This document shows positions 10,927-22,885 of a DNA stretch of 64,000 nt, piece by piece. The stretch is from Toxorhynchites rutilus septentrionalis (taxonomy: Eukaryota > Arthropoda > Insecta > Diptera > Culicidae), in assembly GCF_029784135.1 (NCBI RefSeq), contig NC_073744.1:27696981-27760980 (forward strand). Direction: 5' to 3'. The stretch's first letter is position 1. Each line of letters begins with the position of its first letter. The position numbers and the translations under genes are program-made. Below the pieces are notes generated by a model, which saw nothing but the letters and a program-made list of their open reading frames with translations, had not been told where the DNA came from and ran no database searches.

Positions 10927-12219
10927 AAGGGTGTGTCACATCAAATTGCATCACGGAAAAAACGCTGTAGAAATTTAATTTTTAGGAATTATATCTTCAG
11001 CTTTCGCTTATAATCAGATAAGAGTGTATAGATCACGTTGGCCATGCTTCACTGTAAATTTTTCGTAAATTTGGAAAAATGTCGTCGAACGAAAAAGAGC
11101 GTCGTGAATTAATCCTGTGCACTCATTTCGAGAATCCGGAGTTGTCACATTGGGACATCGGTAAGATGCTGGGAATCGTCCAATCCACGGTCAGCAGAGT
11201 ACTTAAACGATACTTCGAGAACCATCGACCGGAAGGTGAAGTACGGCAAAAATGGATGCTCCGTCAGTGAAAAAGATCACAAGCGCGTAGTTAAGCAGTT
11301 TAGACGTGATCCGAGAAGTTCGGTCCGGGATGTCGCCAATAAGCTGAATTTGTCAAGTTCATTCGTCCAGCGGACCAAGCAGCGGGAGGGACTGCGAACA
11401 TACAAGGTTCAGAAGGCTCCTAACCGCTACAAAAGGCAAAACATTGTGGGGAAGACGCGAGCCCGGAAGCTGTACACCGAAATGCTGACGAAGCCGCATT
11501 GCCTGGTAATGGACGACGAAACCTACGTCGAAGCGGACTTTCGTCAGCTGCCGGGCCTGTTGTTCTTCTCCGCAGAGGACAAATTCAGCGTTCCGGAGGA
11601 GATTCGCAAGCGGAAACTATCCAAGTTTGCCAAAAAGTACATGGTGTGGCAAGCGATCTGCTCTTGCGGAAAGCGGAGCGCCCCCTTCGTGATGACCGGC
11701 ACGGTAAACGGGCAGGTTTACCTTAAGGAGTGCCTACAGAAGCGCTTACTACCACTATTGAAGCAGCACGAGGGCCCGACCATCTTCTGGCCGGATCTCG
11801 CTTCGTGCCACTATTCAAAGGACGTGTTGGAGTGGTACGAAGCCAACGGGGTCATCTTCGTGTCAAAGGAAATGAACCCGCCCAACGCGCCGGAGCTTCG
11901 CCCAATAAAGAAATATTGGGCGATTATGAAGCAGGCCCTCCGGAAGAACCCAAAAGTTGTCAAATCGGAGGCGGACTTCTAGAGAAAGTGGATTTCTGTT
12001 AAAAAAAAACTATAACCTGACGTTGTACAGAACCTTATGGAAGGGGTAAAGAGGAAGGTGCGAGCATACGGGCTTGGGCTCGAAGTGTGAATAAAAAGAA
12101 AATGCCAAAAGTTGTTTAATAGTTTTTATTTTACTGTCTAAAATTTTCAAAAGTATCGGTCTACTGGGCGAATTTCTACAGCGTTTTTTCCGTGATGCAA
12201 TTTGATGTGACACACCCTT
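10927..12219 (+). mobile_element. ITmD37E mariner-type element, copy 1, perfect 49-bp inverted repeats
   Basis: The element begins AAGGGTGTGTCACATCAAAT at 10927 and ends with the exact inverse at 12219. The repeats are 49 bp and apparently perfect, flanked by TA on both sides (10925-10926 and 12220-12221). Intact terminal repeats imply a fairly recent insertion or conservation by family-wide mobilisation. It contains one transposase frame (see 11079-11982). Confidence 0.9.
11079..11982 (+). pseudogene. ITmD37E transposase, frameshifted, catalytic Glu replaced
   Basis: Cut-and-paste transposase of the Tc1/mariner superfamily, normally acting on its own terminal repeats. The first frame (11079 to about 11240) holds the first helix-turn-helix domain (SHWDIGKMLGIVQSTVSRVL). 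A one-base shift then leads into the second frame, running to the stop at 11980-11982. That part has a second HTH (SVRDVANKLNLSSSFVQ), the first catalytic Asp in CLVMDDETYV and the second in FWPDLASCHY. The third catalytic position, 37 residues later, reads LRPIKKYW with Lys where the family has Glu; a single G-to-A change explains it. Frameshift plus lost Glu make it inactive. Confidence 0.88.
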
Positions 12220-12221
12220 TA

Positions 12222-12900
12222 ACATGTCACAGCCTCACTACTATTGATGCACTAGTCACAGACTACCTTGTCATAAACGTACCCTGCACCGGAATAGCTT
12301 TTGCAACAAATACTCAGTGCAATATAGATATTATATGAAGATATGGAGAAACAAATTGTGACAAATGATCATATGATCAGCGAGGACAAGAATGAATCAT
12401 CAAATCTTAAACTTCTTCCACAAGCCAACCTTTTCAGGGACATTCTAATTCCTAAAATTTCGAAGGTTTTCCGTTTTTACATCAACAATGCGGTCGTGTC
12501 GTGGACCAAACCGCGTATAATACTTTTCCAATTCATTCGTGTACTTCCCGAGGAGGCCAATCTAGCCAATGTAAACTAAAATTAAACTGAAACTCTATCC
12601 ACGATTGTTTCAGGATCGCTTATCCATCACCATGAAGTTTCCTGATGTTTCCGACTAATTGCAGATAACTCATGTTCATACTCTCTGAAAGCACTTTAAA
12701 AGGTAAGGCACTGTTTGAAGATTTAAAAAAAACCTGTAATGTTTGAACAAAGCCGTATTGTTCGAACTTGAGTTCGACACCTGGAATATGAGGATGTAGA
12801 ATGTGTAAAAACATAAGAATTATGTAGAAAATTTGCAGTGCTGCATCTTCATCCTCCCATTCGAGGGTTTATGATTAAAGTACTGAAACTGCATAACCTG
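12222..12900. other. Intergenic DNA, nothing recognised
   Basis: No supported gene. A motif near 12262-12290 is the inverse of one near 6948-6965. Confidence 0.4.
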
Positions 12901-12904
12901 CATA

Positions 12905-13560
12905 ATTTAAACAAGGATTTCGAACGCTCATAACTAGACTATTTCTTGATAGACCGCAAACATGTTTCCATCAATTGGAGGGGAAATATTTCTACGCATC
13001 TCTCAGGATAAAGAAAACTAATTTCGCCAAAATGCGACTGATGATCAGCAGCACCAACAAAAAAAGCCACTTCAGTTTGCGAGGAACCATGACAACAAGA
13101 GCTTGCTGGAGTTCTGGGAGCGCATTATTTGGTCGGTCGAGTCCAAGTTCGACCTATTGTACAAGAAAAGGCGGTAGTGGAAGCATCATGGTGTGGGGCT
13201 GTTTCTCGTGGTCTGGGGTGGGATACTTAGCGCAAGTCAACGGTAGTATGACTGCCGATGGTTACGATAATTACACCTTCCAGCAAGATAATGACCCGAA
13301 GCATACTGCGAATAAAACAGCAACAGTCTTCCGATCGACTCTGTTTAATAATTTATGGGCAATTTCTGATAACAAGGTGGACAAAATTGACGTTACGAAC
13401 AAGCTAAACTATTTTGCTGCGTTGAAAAAGGGTTGAGACGAGCTCAACTCCCAACACCTCCGGTACCTTGTGGAGAGTTTGTCAAAGCGTTTTCAGTTGG
13501 TTATCGAGACCAAAGGGGGGCATATTGACCATTCATTATTTGTTTTTATTTTTTTTTAAA
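12905..13560 (+). pseudogene. Tc1-like transposase remnant, internally deleted
   Basis: Pieces of a Tc1 transposase remain in shifting frames. One reads FWERIIWSVESKFDLLY, where the first catalytic Asp (WSDESKF in the family) is Val. GSIMVWGCFSWSG follows, then FQQDNDPKHTANKT with the second Asp intact. The segment that should carry SPDLNPIE is deleted and the frame runs directly into NLWAI. The C-terminus (LVESLSKRFQLVIETKGGHI) is recognisable near 13465-13525. The 5' flank (12910-13003) matches an inverted solo fragment at 22610-22725. Confidence 0.8.
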
Positions 13561-15398
13561 CCATGAAGTATATTTTTTATGTCATACCCTGAAGATTCTC
13601 ATTTAGAAACAAAAGACATTTTTTGTTTTTCTAAAAAGTAAATTAACGATACTGAAATGACTGAATGGTCTGCTGATCACCTACTTCTACGTAGTATTGA
13701 CTGATATACTGAAAAGTTAGAAACAAAGGAACACTTTGATTTTAAATAGGATAAAGTAGCATCAAATCACTATTTGAATATAGCTGAGTGTGTGACGAAT
13801 GCGCAAACAATCGTAGCTACCAACAGGCATCATTCTATCTAGGGGAAAAAAAGACAAAGAAGGGACCTAATGAATATTCCCCCGTTGCGGCAATTTGTTC
13901 AGTTTCTGTTTTATTCTCAGAATATGCACAAAAAAACTGTATAGTACTGAGCATGCGTTGTCATGCGGAACCAAAACAGAAGAGAATTTAATTTAATTTT
14001 AAGTTAACTATTTAACGTTAGACTTCGCTTTCGTATGGAGTTTAATTCGGATTGCGTGAAATAATGTACCCGAGAGTTTACTATCCGGTTTTCCCTCACT
14101 TTATTTCAAACGAACCCCAACAAATGCCTAATGGACTGGACCGGATTGAATGGAATTATAACATGTAGATTTAAATTCTTAATAACAACTGGGAAAAACA
14201 AGCAAACTGTTCTAGCTGGGGGAGAAACAATTGATTATTTCCTTTCTCTTGATTTAATTAAAAAAACAGATCAATAAACGTAGATTATATCATCCCCACA
14301 TTTTCAGGCATTTAGATCTATCTCCTTCCCAATTGATTCAAATCCTTTGCCTGTTTATCGAGTACAAATGACATTCACTTATTCTACTGCTGCTTCAATT
14401 ATTGATGTTCATACCGTCTCACATTTCGCTCGGACAAGAACTGCTACGTGGGGAATCGACTGGAGGCCATTTTTCTTAACACTACAATGTCCTTAGCTAA
14501 ACAATGTCCCTCACATGCCTATAATGTAGAATCATGATGTCTATCAAGGGTGAGCTAACCACTCCGCCTCTCGACAGGTCCTATATTAGATAAACATCGG
14601 CAACCCCTTCTCATTGCCGACCAATCAAATTCCAAACAGCACTTGATTACACACAACACATCAGTTCCCATCATGACTGCCCACCTCACTCTCACTTGCC
14701 GGATAAGGAAAAGCTTTCCGCACACGATTGGAAAACGTTCAATGAAATTTGAATGAGTTTGCCACTCGTTCCAAAGAAAGGAGAAAATAGAACACCTCCG
14801 ACCGAAGCCATTTCACTGCGAGCATGAATATTTAAGGATTTCTTCGATGGATAATCCAGCGAGGAGTGGTGAATGTCACAATAAATTGTAAAACGTAACA
14901 TGTCACTTTACAAACTGTTTTGCTCTGACGGAGGCGCCTGGCAGTTCGCTGAAAGGTGATAGAGTGATACACAGAACTGAGATGGCCCGTTTGTTACCGG
15001 TATGGTTCCAGTCTTCGCGGACATTGTGCCGAGTAAGTATATACAGGATGTTGTTTTCTATGACCTACTTGTGTACCCAAAACGACGGAAAATCTCTGTG
15101 TATCAATCTTTCAGGATTGCTTGACGGTAAAATAATCAACCGATTCCTAGACATCAATAATTGAAATGATTACACAAATTTTAGAGCTCTGAGGAACACA
15201 TAAAAACAGGTTTGAGTGCAACCAGATTATACCATGATATAATTAATGTCGCTTAAAGTAAACATGCAATAGCTGTCACAAATACCTTACATGCCTTGCA
15301 TGTAAATTAGTTGACACTGGCATTGCCGAGATAGCAGATACGTAGTGGCGAAGGAATATAGTAGAACCCCGAGTTCTAAAAACTAACCAGGAAATCAC
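13561..15398. other. Intergenic DNA, nothing recognised
   Basis: Mostly AT-rich sequence. Open frames are short and featureless. No terminal repeats were recognised. Confidence 0.45.
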
Positions 15399-15552
15399 TA
15401 TTACTATTACTATTACTATTACTATTACTATTACTATTACTATTACTATTACTATTACTATTACTATTACTATTACTATTACTATTACTATTACTATTAC
15501 TATTACTATTACTATTACTATTACTATTACTATTACTATTACTATTACTATA
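15399..15552. repeat. (ACTATT)n hexanucleotide microsatellite
   Basis: About 25 consecutive, essentially perfect copies of ACTATT over some 153 bp. The perfect register points to recent slippage expansion. Confidence 0.97.
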
Positions 15553-15689
15553 AATATTGCTTACTGGCAGCTATTGAGCCTATTACAAGACGTACTTCAT
15601 TATTTTGGCTCAGGAAACACATCTCTTTCGGTCGCAGAATCGAAGCTAGCTGTTCAAAGATATAGGGGCGCGTGAATTTACTTAATATA

Positions 15690-16479
15690 GGATTGGGGAA
15701 AAATAAATGTCGTTTTTCTGATCGAAATTTGACGCTTTATTTAACATACTTAAAATTATCCAATTTAGGTCAAATATGCGCCGTTTTGTTCGCAAACTTG
15801 TTGTCATTTAGAAGGCAACTTCATTATCCACTTTTAATCACCAGTCCACAACTTCTTCAAAAATGGGTCGAGTTCGTTCCGTTTCAGCAGTGCATCGCAG
15901 GCGTTGATTCGGTCTAAGAGATTTTTTTGCGTCAACTCGTGTGGCACCCATACATCCAGCTTTTTTAGAATCCAATCTTCTGCAAATGGTTCCAAACGGT
16001 TTTATGGTCTATACCCAATTCCTGGCCAATCGAGCGGGTGCTCACATGCCGGTCTACTTGGATGATTTCAACGATTTTATTGGTTCCCACTACGATTGGC
16101 CTACCAGTACGGGGTGTATCTTCGACAGCCACTACACCAGAACGAAGTCGATCAAACCAACGCTGTGCTGTGCGAATCGTTACAGTATCGGGTCCATAAA
16201 CTACACGATTTTTTTCGGCCGCCTTCGTTGCAGTTTTACCTCGCAGGTAGTAAAAACGTAAAATATGGCGAATTTCTTGCTTGGTGGACTCCACCTTTGA
16301 CGCGCTATAACTTGAGACTGAAAAGGACAATCACAACACTGTCAAAACGACACTTGTAGCACAGATTGTCGTCTTTAAATAGCCGTATAGTATGACCCAA
16401 TGCGATAAGTACAACACAAGATATGTTTAAGTGTTGCCATATATTGACAATACACGACATTTCTTTTTCCCCAACCCAA
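15690..16479 (-). mobile_element. Classical mariner with internal deletion joining N- and C-termini
   Basis: The ends GGATTGGGGAAAAATAAATG and, inverted, TTGGGTTGGGGAAAAAGAAA are flanked by TA (15688-15689 and 16480-16481). The minus strand (16330 down to 15965 and on) encodes a mariner N-terminal DNA-binding region: RHILRFYYLRGKTATKAAEK, TAQRWFDRLRSG, then RSIGQELGIDHKTVWNHLQK. It continues through KLDVWVPHELTQKNLLDRIN to about GDxKWI. It then jumps straight to the family C-terminus (MKLPSKxQQV near 15808-15840). The catalytic core is deleted and stops are present, so this is a non-autonomous, MITE-like derivative. Confidence 0.88.
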
Positions 16480-18020
16480 TAATACATATGGAAATTTGTT
16501 ACGTGACGATCACGGCCTCATATCAACAGTCCCGCTGTGTATGGTCCAACTGTTAACATTCGAATAATATGAATATTCATACACCGAAAAAAATAGAAAT
16601 AACATTTCGCCTTAATGGCTATTGTGTAATATGCAACAAAATTATCGTGAGATAAATATGTATACGAATAAATTCGGCTCTGTTACGGCTCTGAATTGCT
16701 AGCTGGCCTAATAAAATAAACAGATGGAATAAAAAAAGGCCTCCTAGCTGTCCTGATTTGATAGGGTTTCGAGAGGGTTCAGACTATTCAATATGGCCCT
16801 GTGTCGAAACGAGGATCTGTGTATCCTCAGAACCAAGTGTCGATTCTTTAAAAGTTTCCATCGCCATGGCGAAGACTCCAATGTCAGTGACCTAGGTTAT
16901 AAAGGTGTGCTCTCGAGTTCGCAATCGCCACACGATTCTATCGTCCAATTCTTTGTTTGCCTACATTTTAGAACAATGCGGATCATGAAATAACCGGGTT
17001 TACTAGTCGTTTCTCGCATAACTTCCAAAATCTTAAAGCATATGTGGCAAATAAAAACACATTTCGTAATGGAAAGCATTACACGACCGTTAAACTCATA
17101 ACCGTAAATATTTAATCAGCGACAGCACCGCACTGCATTCCTCTTACACACCCCCGCACATACACACACATTCCCACGTTAAGCTTCGGCGGTGGAGATC
17201 CGGTAAATGATGCAAATTGCGGATGACAAAGTTTGCGCGTTTTACAAAGAAAGCGTAAATTTTGTTTCGTAGGGTCCCGCCAACCTACGAGCAAAAAAAA
17301 TGAAAGAATATGAATGAAGCAAGCGCCACGGTTACGTGCGGGGCTACAATGTGAAGACAATCGAAAAAAAGGGAGCATACGGAGGTCTCATCAGGTGCGA
17401 AACGACACGACTACAAAATACGATCGTGATAAACTGTAGCAGGTGCGATGCGATGCGGTTTCACTCGGGGAATTTGTGCGGTGAACGGAGCAGAAGTGTT
17501 TTACATTGTGTAACAATTTGAAACCGCCAAAATCCGCCGAAGGATGAAATTGCATGATAATCGAGCTCACAAGCAATGTGTGAGACACAAACTGGTGGCA
17601 ATAAAGTTACACCGATCCATCAAAATGAATGAATGTTTGAATAAATTCGTTCGTTTTTATTGTCTTATACTACATTCAGATGTAATATCCGTTTCCATAT
17701 ATTTGCGTTACAATGTATTCCGGATCTTTAAAAAAATATATACGAGATTTGATCGAAAAGTATCGCAAATTTTGAATTTCCGCGGATTACGTATATTCGA
17801 TTTTCAATTTGCGTTATGTTGGTAGTCATGTCCATCGTTTTTAATGTTCAGTTGTTTTTTGACAGCATTTCTTGCCTATTCCAATGCAGCAGCATCCATT
17901 GCACAATGGTCCAGGTGGTGGAAATTAGCATTCAGAGCATTAGCATTTAGAGCTCGACAGTTATTCTGTAGACAAAAGTAGTCTTCGACAAAGTGGTTGC
18001 ATATGATAGAGCGCTCATTT
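16480..18020. other. Intergenic DNA, nothing recognised
   Basis: No supported gene or element ends. The stretch at about 17100-17600 is somewhat less AT-rich, but its frames on both strands are featureless. Confidence 0.4.
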
Positions 18021-19016
18021 TTATGTTATCAAAAATAGGGTGATCAAAACTGTCGATGAAAAAAAAAATATCACTTTCTTATATTTATAGATAGAGGTAA
18101 ACATAAATCGACAATGTAGTAGTCCCAGTTATTTGAGACACCTTTGTAGAACAATGTTTTTTTCCTATCTCTTGAAATAACCGATATAGCGCCTTTTTTC
18201 TAGGTTGCGTTAGGGTCACCATGAAAAAAAAATTTTTTCTTGCTCTAACTTTTATACTTCAAATTCTACATGCAAACTATCTCCAAAAGACTTAGAGCTT
18301 ACTAATACAAACGTTTTGCGATGCGGAACTTGTCTATAGCTCAACTCCACTCAAAGTTATTGATATTTCTTCCTAAAAAATACGCTCCCTTCATTTGTTT
18401 GTCATTGTTTCTGGGGCAAACATAAACAAAGTTTATTGGCAGCATTTGAAAGAACATATTTCATTCTACATAATGTGTGATTTTGAAAACTATGTTATTT
18501 TTTTTGTTTGAGTAAATTAAAATTAAAATCATGAGTTTTTAGGTTAAAAATGTTGGTTTTAATAATCTCTAAAAGTCGTACGAAGACAGCCTCCGTGGTT
18601 TCGAGATATGTTATGTGAAAAATTCTCAGCTTTCCAGAAAAAATATAAAAAAATATAGTGCCGTTGGTCCCGAGACCATGAAAACTATAAAAAACAAATA
18701 CAATCAATAATAACGAAAACATAATTCAAATTTCCTGCAACTGTAGTATTTTTCTAAAAAGATCAGCTAATTGGCTTTCATTTAATATGTCGAACATCTG
18801 AATTGGTGCAGTGGTTCGAAAGTTATGAATTTTAGAAAAAAATCATTTTGGCAAAAATGCCAACAAAACAACTTTGTCGAAGACAGTTTTTTTTCTAGAG
18901 AATAAATACCTCCAATAAAGTTTTTTTAGCGCCTTCAATCTATGCTGCATTAGGGTAACCATGAAAAACGGGTTTTTTACTCTAACTTTTATATTTAAAA
19001 TTCGATTGTGTCACAT
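18021..19016. repeat. Dispersed AT-rich repeat with internal direct repeat
   Basis: A block near 18188-18260 (GCGCC...GTTGCGTTAGGGTCACC, then ATGAAAAA and TCTAACTTTTATA) recurs directly near 18929-19005 (GCGCC...CTGCATTAGGGTAACC, ATGAAAAA, TCTAACTTTTATA). A second motif, GCTAATTGGCTTTCATTTAA near 18766, matches 33577-33600 elsewhere in the window. The family is unnamed here. Confidence 0.55.
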
Positions 19017-19162
19017 TTACCCGAAACCAACTCATCCGAAAGGCATTCGAAAGACACGCAACAACTATCCGAATGTAACATCTACCCGAATGTGACATTT
19101 ACCCGCATGCAACAATTACCCAAATGTAACATCTACCCAAATACGGGACATACCCGAAAGAA
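19017..19162. repeat. Imperfect minisatellite, unit about ACCCGAATGTAACATCT
   Basis: Roughly nine degenerate copies of a 15-17 base unit built around TACCCGAA-TG-AACA-T. The copies vary enough to be old. Confidence 0.7.
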
Positions 19163-19206
19163 GAATATATTCGAATATTACGCAAATTTTATTATTAGGA
19201 AGCATT

Positions 19207-19208
<2 letters not shown>

Positions 19209-19285
<77 letters not shown>
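19209..19285. repeat. (TA)n microsatellite
   Basis: About 38 TA dinucleotides. Such tracts extrude as cruciforms and are prone to assembly length error, so the true copy number may differ. Confidence 0.95.
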
Positions 19286-19287
<2 letters not shown>

Positions 19288-19555
19288 CTGATCAGTGTTA
19301 TCGTAATATTATTCTTGTACGATCATTTTCATTAAAAAAAGTTCGTATTTTTCGTGGGTAGCGCAATTTGAAGCATAGCGGCGTTGGATTAAATCCTTTT
19401 CAAAATGATAAAAAGTGGCAGAATGCAGTTCTATAATGTTTTATGAAATTTATCTATTCATATGGATGACGCAGCCCGTTCACTTAAAAGAAAGCTGACA
19501 ATTTTGGTACATACGTATTATGGAACTGAAGTGCAATTTTTATTGTGAAATCATA

Positions 19556-20078
19556 TGTAAAAAAAATATTCTGAGATCACTCACGGCTTTTTGCAGTGAA
19601 ATTTTGCTTATCATCACGATTGGGCACCTTTTTCACTTTGTACGCCTTCAGTCCATGCCTCTGCTTCACTTTTTGTACATATGATTTTGATTTTCCAACC
19701 TTTCGAGCCACATTTCTAACTGAAAGGTTGGGATGTTTCTCAATAATGGCAACCACCTTTCGGTCCATCTTTCGGGAGCAAACTTTTCGATTTGTTCCGC
19801 TTCCAACCTTCCGACCCGCGCTGGTCAAACGATTTGCACACACTGAACACGGTACTCTTCGGCAGTTTTAGCTTTTTGGCAAGATCGCGTACCGACAGTG
19901 TTGGATTTTGCTGCCGTTCGCGCAAAATGCGTTTGCGTACTTCCACTTGATTCGACACCATTTTACCAAACTGAAGAAGAATGTAAACATGTTGGAAATC
20001 TAAATAAAGAGGAGGATTTCAGCTGTTATGTACACTGTAAGAAAAGTGTCCGGAATTTAACGTGGACAGGCTTTAGGT
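19556..20078 (-). pseudogene. ITmD37E transposase, N-terminal half only (copy 2)
   Basis: The minus-strand frames at 19961-19740 and 19843-19577 give the two helix-turn-helix domains of an ITmD37E transposase: LSVRDLAKKLKLPKSTVFSV and LSVRNVARKVGKSKSYVQKV. The linker NRDDKQNFTAKSRE follows. A frameshift separates them. The catalytic domain is absent: the copy is cut at about 19577. A candidate terminal repeat, GCCTGTCCACGTTAAATTCC on the minus strand, lies at about 20052-20073. Confidence 0.8.
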
Positions 20079-20079
20079 A

Positions 20080-20778
20080 AAAATCTAAGACGAACCAAAA
20101 CACCTCCAAGCAAAGGAGCTGAACATTCAAAATGAGCAAACTTGTCGGCACAAGTGAGATACATGAGTACCAACATAACGCCACTAAACAATCGAAATTC
20201 GAATATGCGTAACCCGTGGGTATTTAAAAGACGCGATGCTTTCTGAACAGAGATGCTAGGTTATTACAGTGAAGAGGATTGTCATTCTTACAATTTATAT
20301 CTACTCAACAATCCATCGCGTGTCACTGATATAGAAAAGCAGCACGAAAAATCATCAAAATAATCATTGGATGAACTTGAACATCACATTAGGCCATTAG
20401 GTGAATTCCAATGCATCGTGTAAAATTTGCATAGCGGTGCAAAATAACATTCTCCACTGACTACCCGTTATCCGCAAAACTCATTCACTTATGTCGAGAG
20501 GCATGCAGCCCCCAGTTGACCATGAGACACCAACTGCTCTCTCTCTAGGTAACTCGACGTAAATGTGGCTCCTCCTCCAGCTCCGCTACCAACGAAAGTT
20601 GATTTAAATATTTACTCTACTTTTCATAGCTACCAGTTGTGGTGCACCGCTTTTCATGTTCTTCCGATCCGTTTGAACGCAAACTATCAATTACGGTGCT
20701 CCTTGATAATTGGTTCCATTGGGTAAACGTCATACACTAACAGGTGAAATCCATTCATTGCGATGCCAAATTGCAAAG
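20080..20778. other. Intergenic DNA, nothing recognised
   Basis: No supported gene or element ends. TATTTAAAAG near 20220 is TATA-like but has no assigned transcript. Confidence 0.4.
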
Positions 20779-20940
20779 TCATGAACGCGCAACAACCTCC
20801 GCTCGAAAGCTTGCGGACTGTCCATAGTTTTCCGATGTCGCGTCGTCGCTTGTTGAGATATGCTTGGTTATCACGCTCTGGCATACAATACCAAATAAGA
20901 AAAGCAAGGCAAGGAGCAATAGTTTCGAGCGTGAACGCAT
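20779..20940 (-). CDS. Candidate small secreted peptide (53 aa) or first exon of one
   Basis: The frame starts MRSRSKLLLLALLFLFGIVC and continues QSVITKHISTSDD, ending in a stop at 20779. The first 22 residues have the layout of a cleavable signal peptide: basic n-region RSRSK, a hydrophobic core LLLLALLFLFGIV and a polar CQS. The remaining roughly 30 residues are Ser/Thr/Asp-rich, with no Cys pairs and no dibasic sites, so neither a defensin-like peptide nor a typical neuropeptide precursor is evident. A second in-frame ATG lies six codons upstream. It may be a first exon, but no donor was chosen. Chance remains possible. Confidence 0.35.
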   Translation of the reverse strand: MRSRSKLLLLALLFLFGIVCQSVITKHISTSDDATSENYGQSASFRAEVVARS

Positions 20941-22609
20941 TAAATTACCACACCACATCACATCGTGACAATTCTCTACCACAATCCCTCGAGAGGATAA
21001 CGCCCGTTTGCTCCAAGTGTCAACAATGGATTTATTTGTCCTGCGTGTTATGTACACGAAACACGATTTTTTTGTCGCTGTCATCAAGCAAAATTTATCG
21101 CTGCTCACGATTGCGCATAGGAAATTAGCTTTCCCCTTACGCGTTGGATAGCGCACAGGTTGTTTTCCGGACGGATTCCGCGATAGGTCATCAAAACGAA
21201 TTGTCTATCTTTCATAGGTTGCGAAGCAACCGAACGATGTGAATCACGAAATCGGTAGGTGAATGACTTGCAGAATCCGAGGGCCGAAAAGAACTGCACA
21301 ATAATTGGATGATGTGTGAAATTGGGAAATTATCACAACCAACGACGTGTGTAACGAAGTGTCGCTCAAAGCACGTTCCAATCGATGCGTTTTCGGATTT
21401 CGTTTGTTTTGTGTCGTTTTCGCAATTGGAGCGTGATGAATTTGGGTCAAGTTTGTTTGCGCTACTAATTGAAAGGATCTGTAAAATTCTCTCAACTAGT
21501 AACCCTTGTAATTCGTGTATAAAAAAAGGCTGATCATTTCGTTCCGATGTTCAGTTATCAAACACTACCCACTGTTTGGGGGGAATAATGCATCGATCGA
21601 ATCGATTATGATAGCATTAAATAATTTAGTATAACGGGGCACCCGATCATCATGATTCAGCAAAAAGTTAAACTTAGCACGAATGGATGAGCGAAGGCAA
21701 AAAAAGGCTCGAAAAAATGAATTGTAATTGGTTTGTACCGGCCGTCAATTCGTTGGTTTATGAAAGCATTTTTTGTGTCTGTTGACGTTTTTTTAAGTCA
21801 CATTGTCCAATAACTAATACGAGGAGTGTCTAGGATAAAATTGCATCACACGCAAATTGATCCAACTTTTGAACCTTCGGGTGTAATACATTGAGATTTT
21901 GAATAAAAAATGTTCTATGTGTATTGTTTACAAAATGTAAAATCAATCATCAGTTGCGCAAAACTATCAAAAATGGAGTCGAAAGAACAGTTTGTTAGCA
22001 AAAAAATTATATAAACGTCGCTGAACCGCTTTTTACACTGTTTTCTTCCGTGGATTTCGCGGTTTTTTTAGGCGGCACGTATCAACCGCGTAAAAAGTAG
22101 CTCCAGTGTAAACAGATTTATTGTGCAGATTTCTGAATTTACGCAATTTTTTCTACGCGGCACGTATCTCCCGAACAATGGAATATACAGTCTCAGTTGC
22201 CATAAAACTGTTCGGACCACGTCTAACTCTTTGCGGTCGTATGTCTGCTCTCAGCCACCACAGCAAGAAATCATATTAAATAGTTTATCCAACCATATGT
22301 AATATTTTACACTTTTCTAAACGAATTTTAATGTCTAGTGAACTTGTTCACGAATTAATACGTAAATGTTTCGTGCAGTAGGTCAAAAATCTGAGCACCA
22401 AACTGAGATGCATGTTCATCGTAGCCGTGCAGCTTTTATGAGAAAACGGGTGGGTAATGTCGAAGACATAGCTGAAGAGACGTACGACTCTTTTTGGTAG
22501 GAACCATTTGAGGAACACAAATTGCCCAATCAAAACGAGGCAAAACGAGGCTCATAGTGCGTTCGGACAATGCTTTACATTTCACAATTCATTAAAATAA
22601 AATGTTACC
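20941..22609. other. Intergenic DNA; partial MITE-like GC-rich motif
   Basis: No gene is supported. Near 22025-22190 the stretches TTTTTTTAGGCGGCACGTAT and CTACGCGGCACGTATC look like internal parts of a palindromic MITE but the ends were not defined. TATAAAA at 21518 with TCAGTT at 21551 is promoter-like but the spacing is a few bases long. Confidence 0.35.
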
Positions 22610-22725
22610 CATTGTGGTAGATGCGTAGAAATATTTCCTATCAATTGATGTAAACATCTTTGCGATCTATTTAGAAATGCTCAAGTTATAAACGTTCGAA
22701 ATCTTTCATTTTCTCCCACATGTTC
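22610..22725 (-). repeat. Fragment matching the 5' flank of the 12.9-kb Tc1 remnant
   Basis: Reverse-complemented, this reads AATATTTCTACGCATCT and TTTCGAACG-TTATAACT, matching 12910-13003 closely. It is a detached end of the same repeat family. Confidence 0.7.
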
Positions 22726-22885
22726 GGTGCCAATATTTTCATTTTACCCCCTTTATCTTCCGATTAGGCGTAGTCCTACGTCAAAAAAAAACCCTCTGTT
22801 GCCCTGGGCGAGATGACTCCTGTATGGATAAAATCATAGAAAGTATATAGGGATGGTGAATAAATAATATCTCCACTTGGAGAAG

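Noticed and set aside
15399..15552. Regular repeats considered as a CRISPR array
   Set aside because: The unit is 6 bp with no spacers, in a eukaryotic genome.
19008..19361. 117-codon frame with a long Ile-Tyr run
   Set aside because: The IYIY tract is the translated (TA)n microsatellite and the start lies in a minisatellite.
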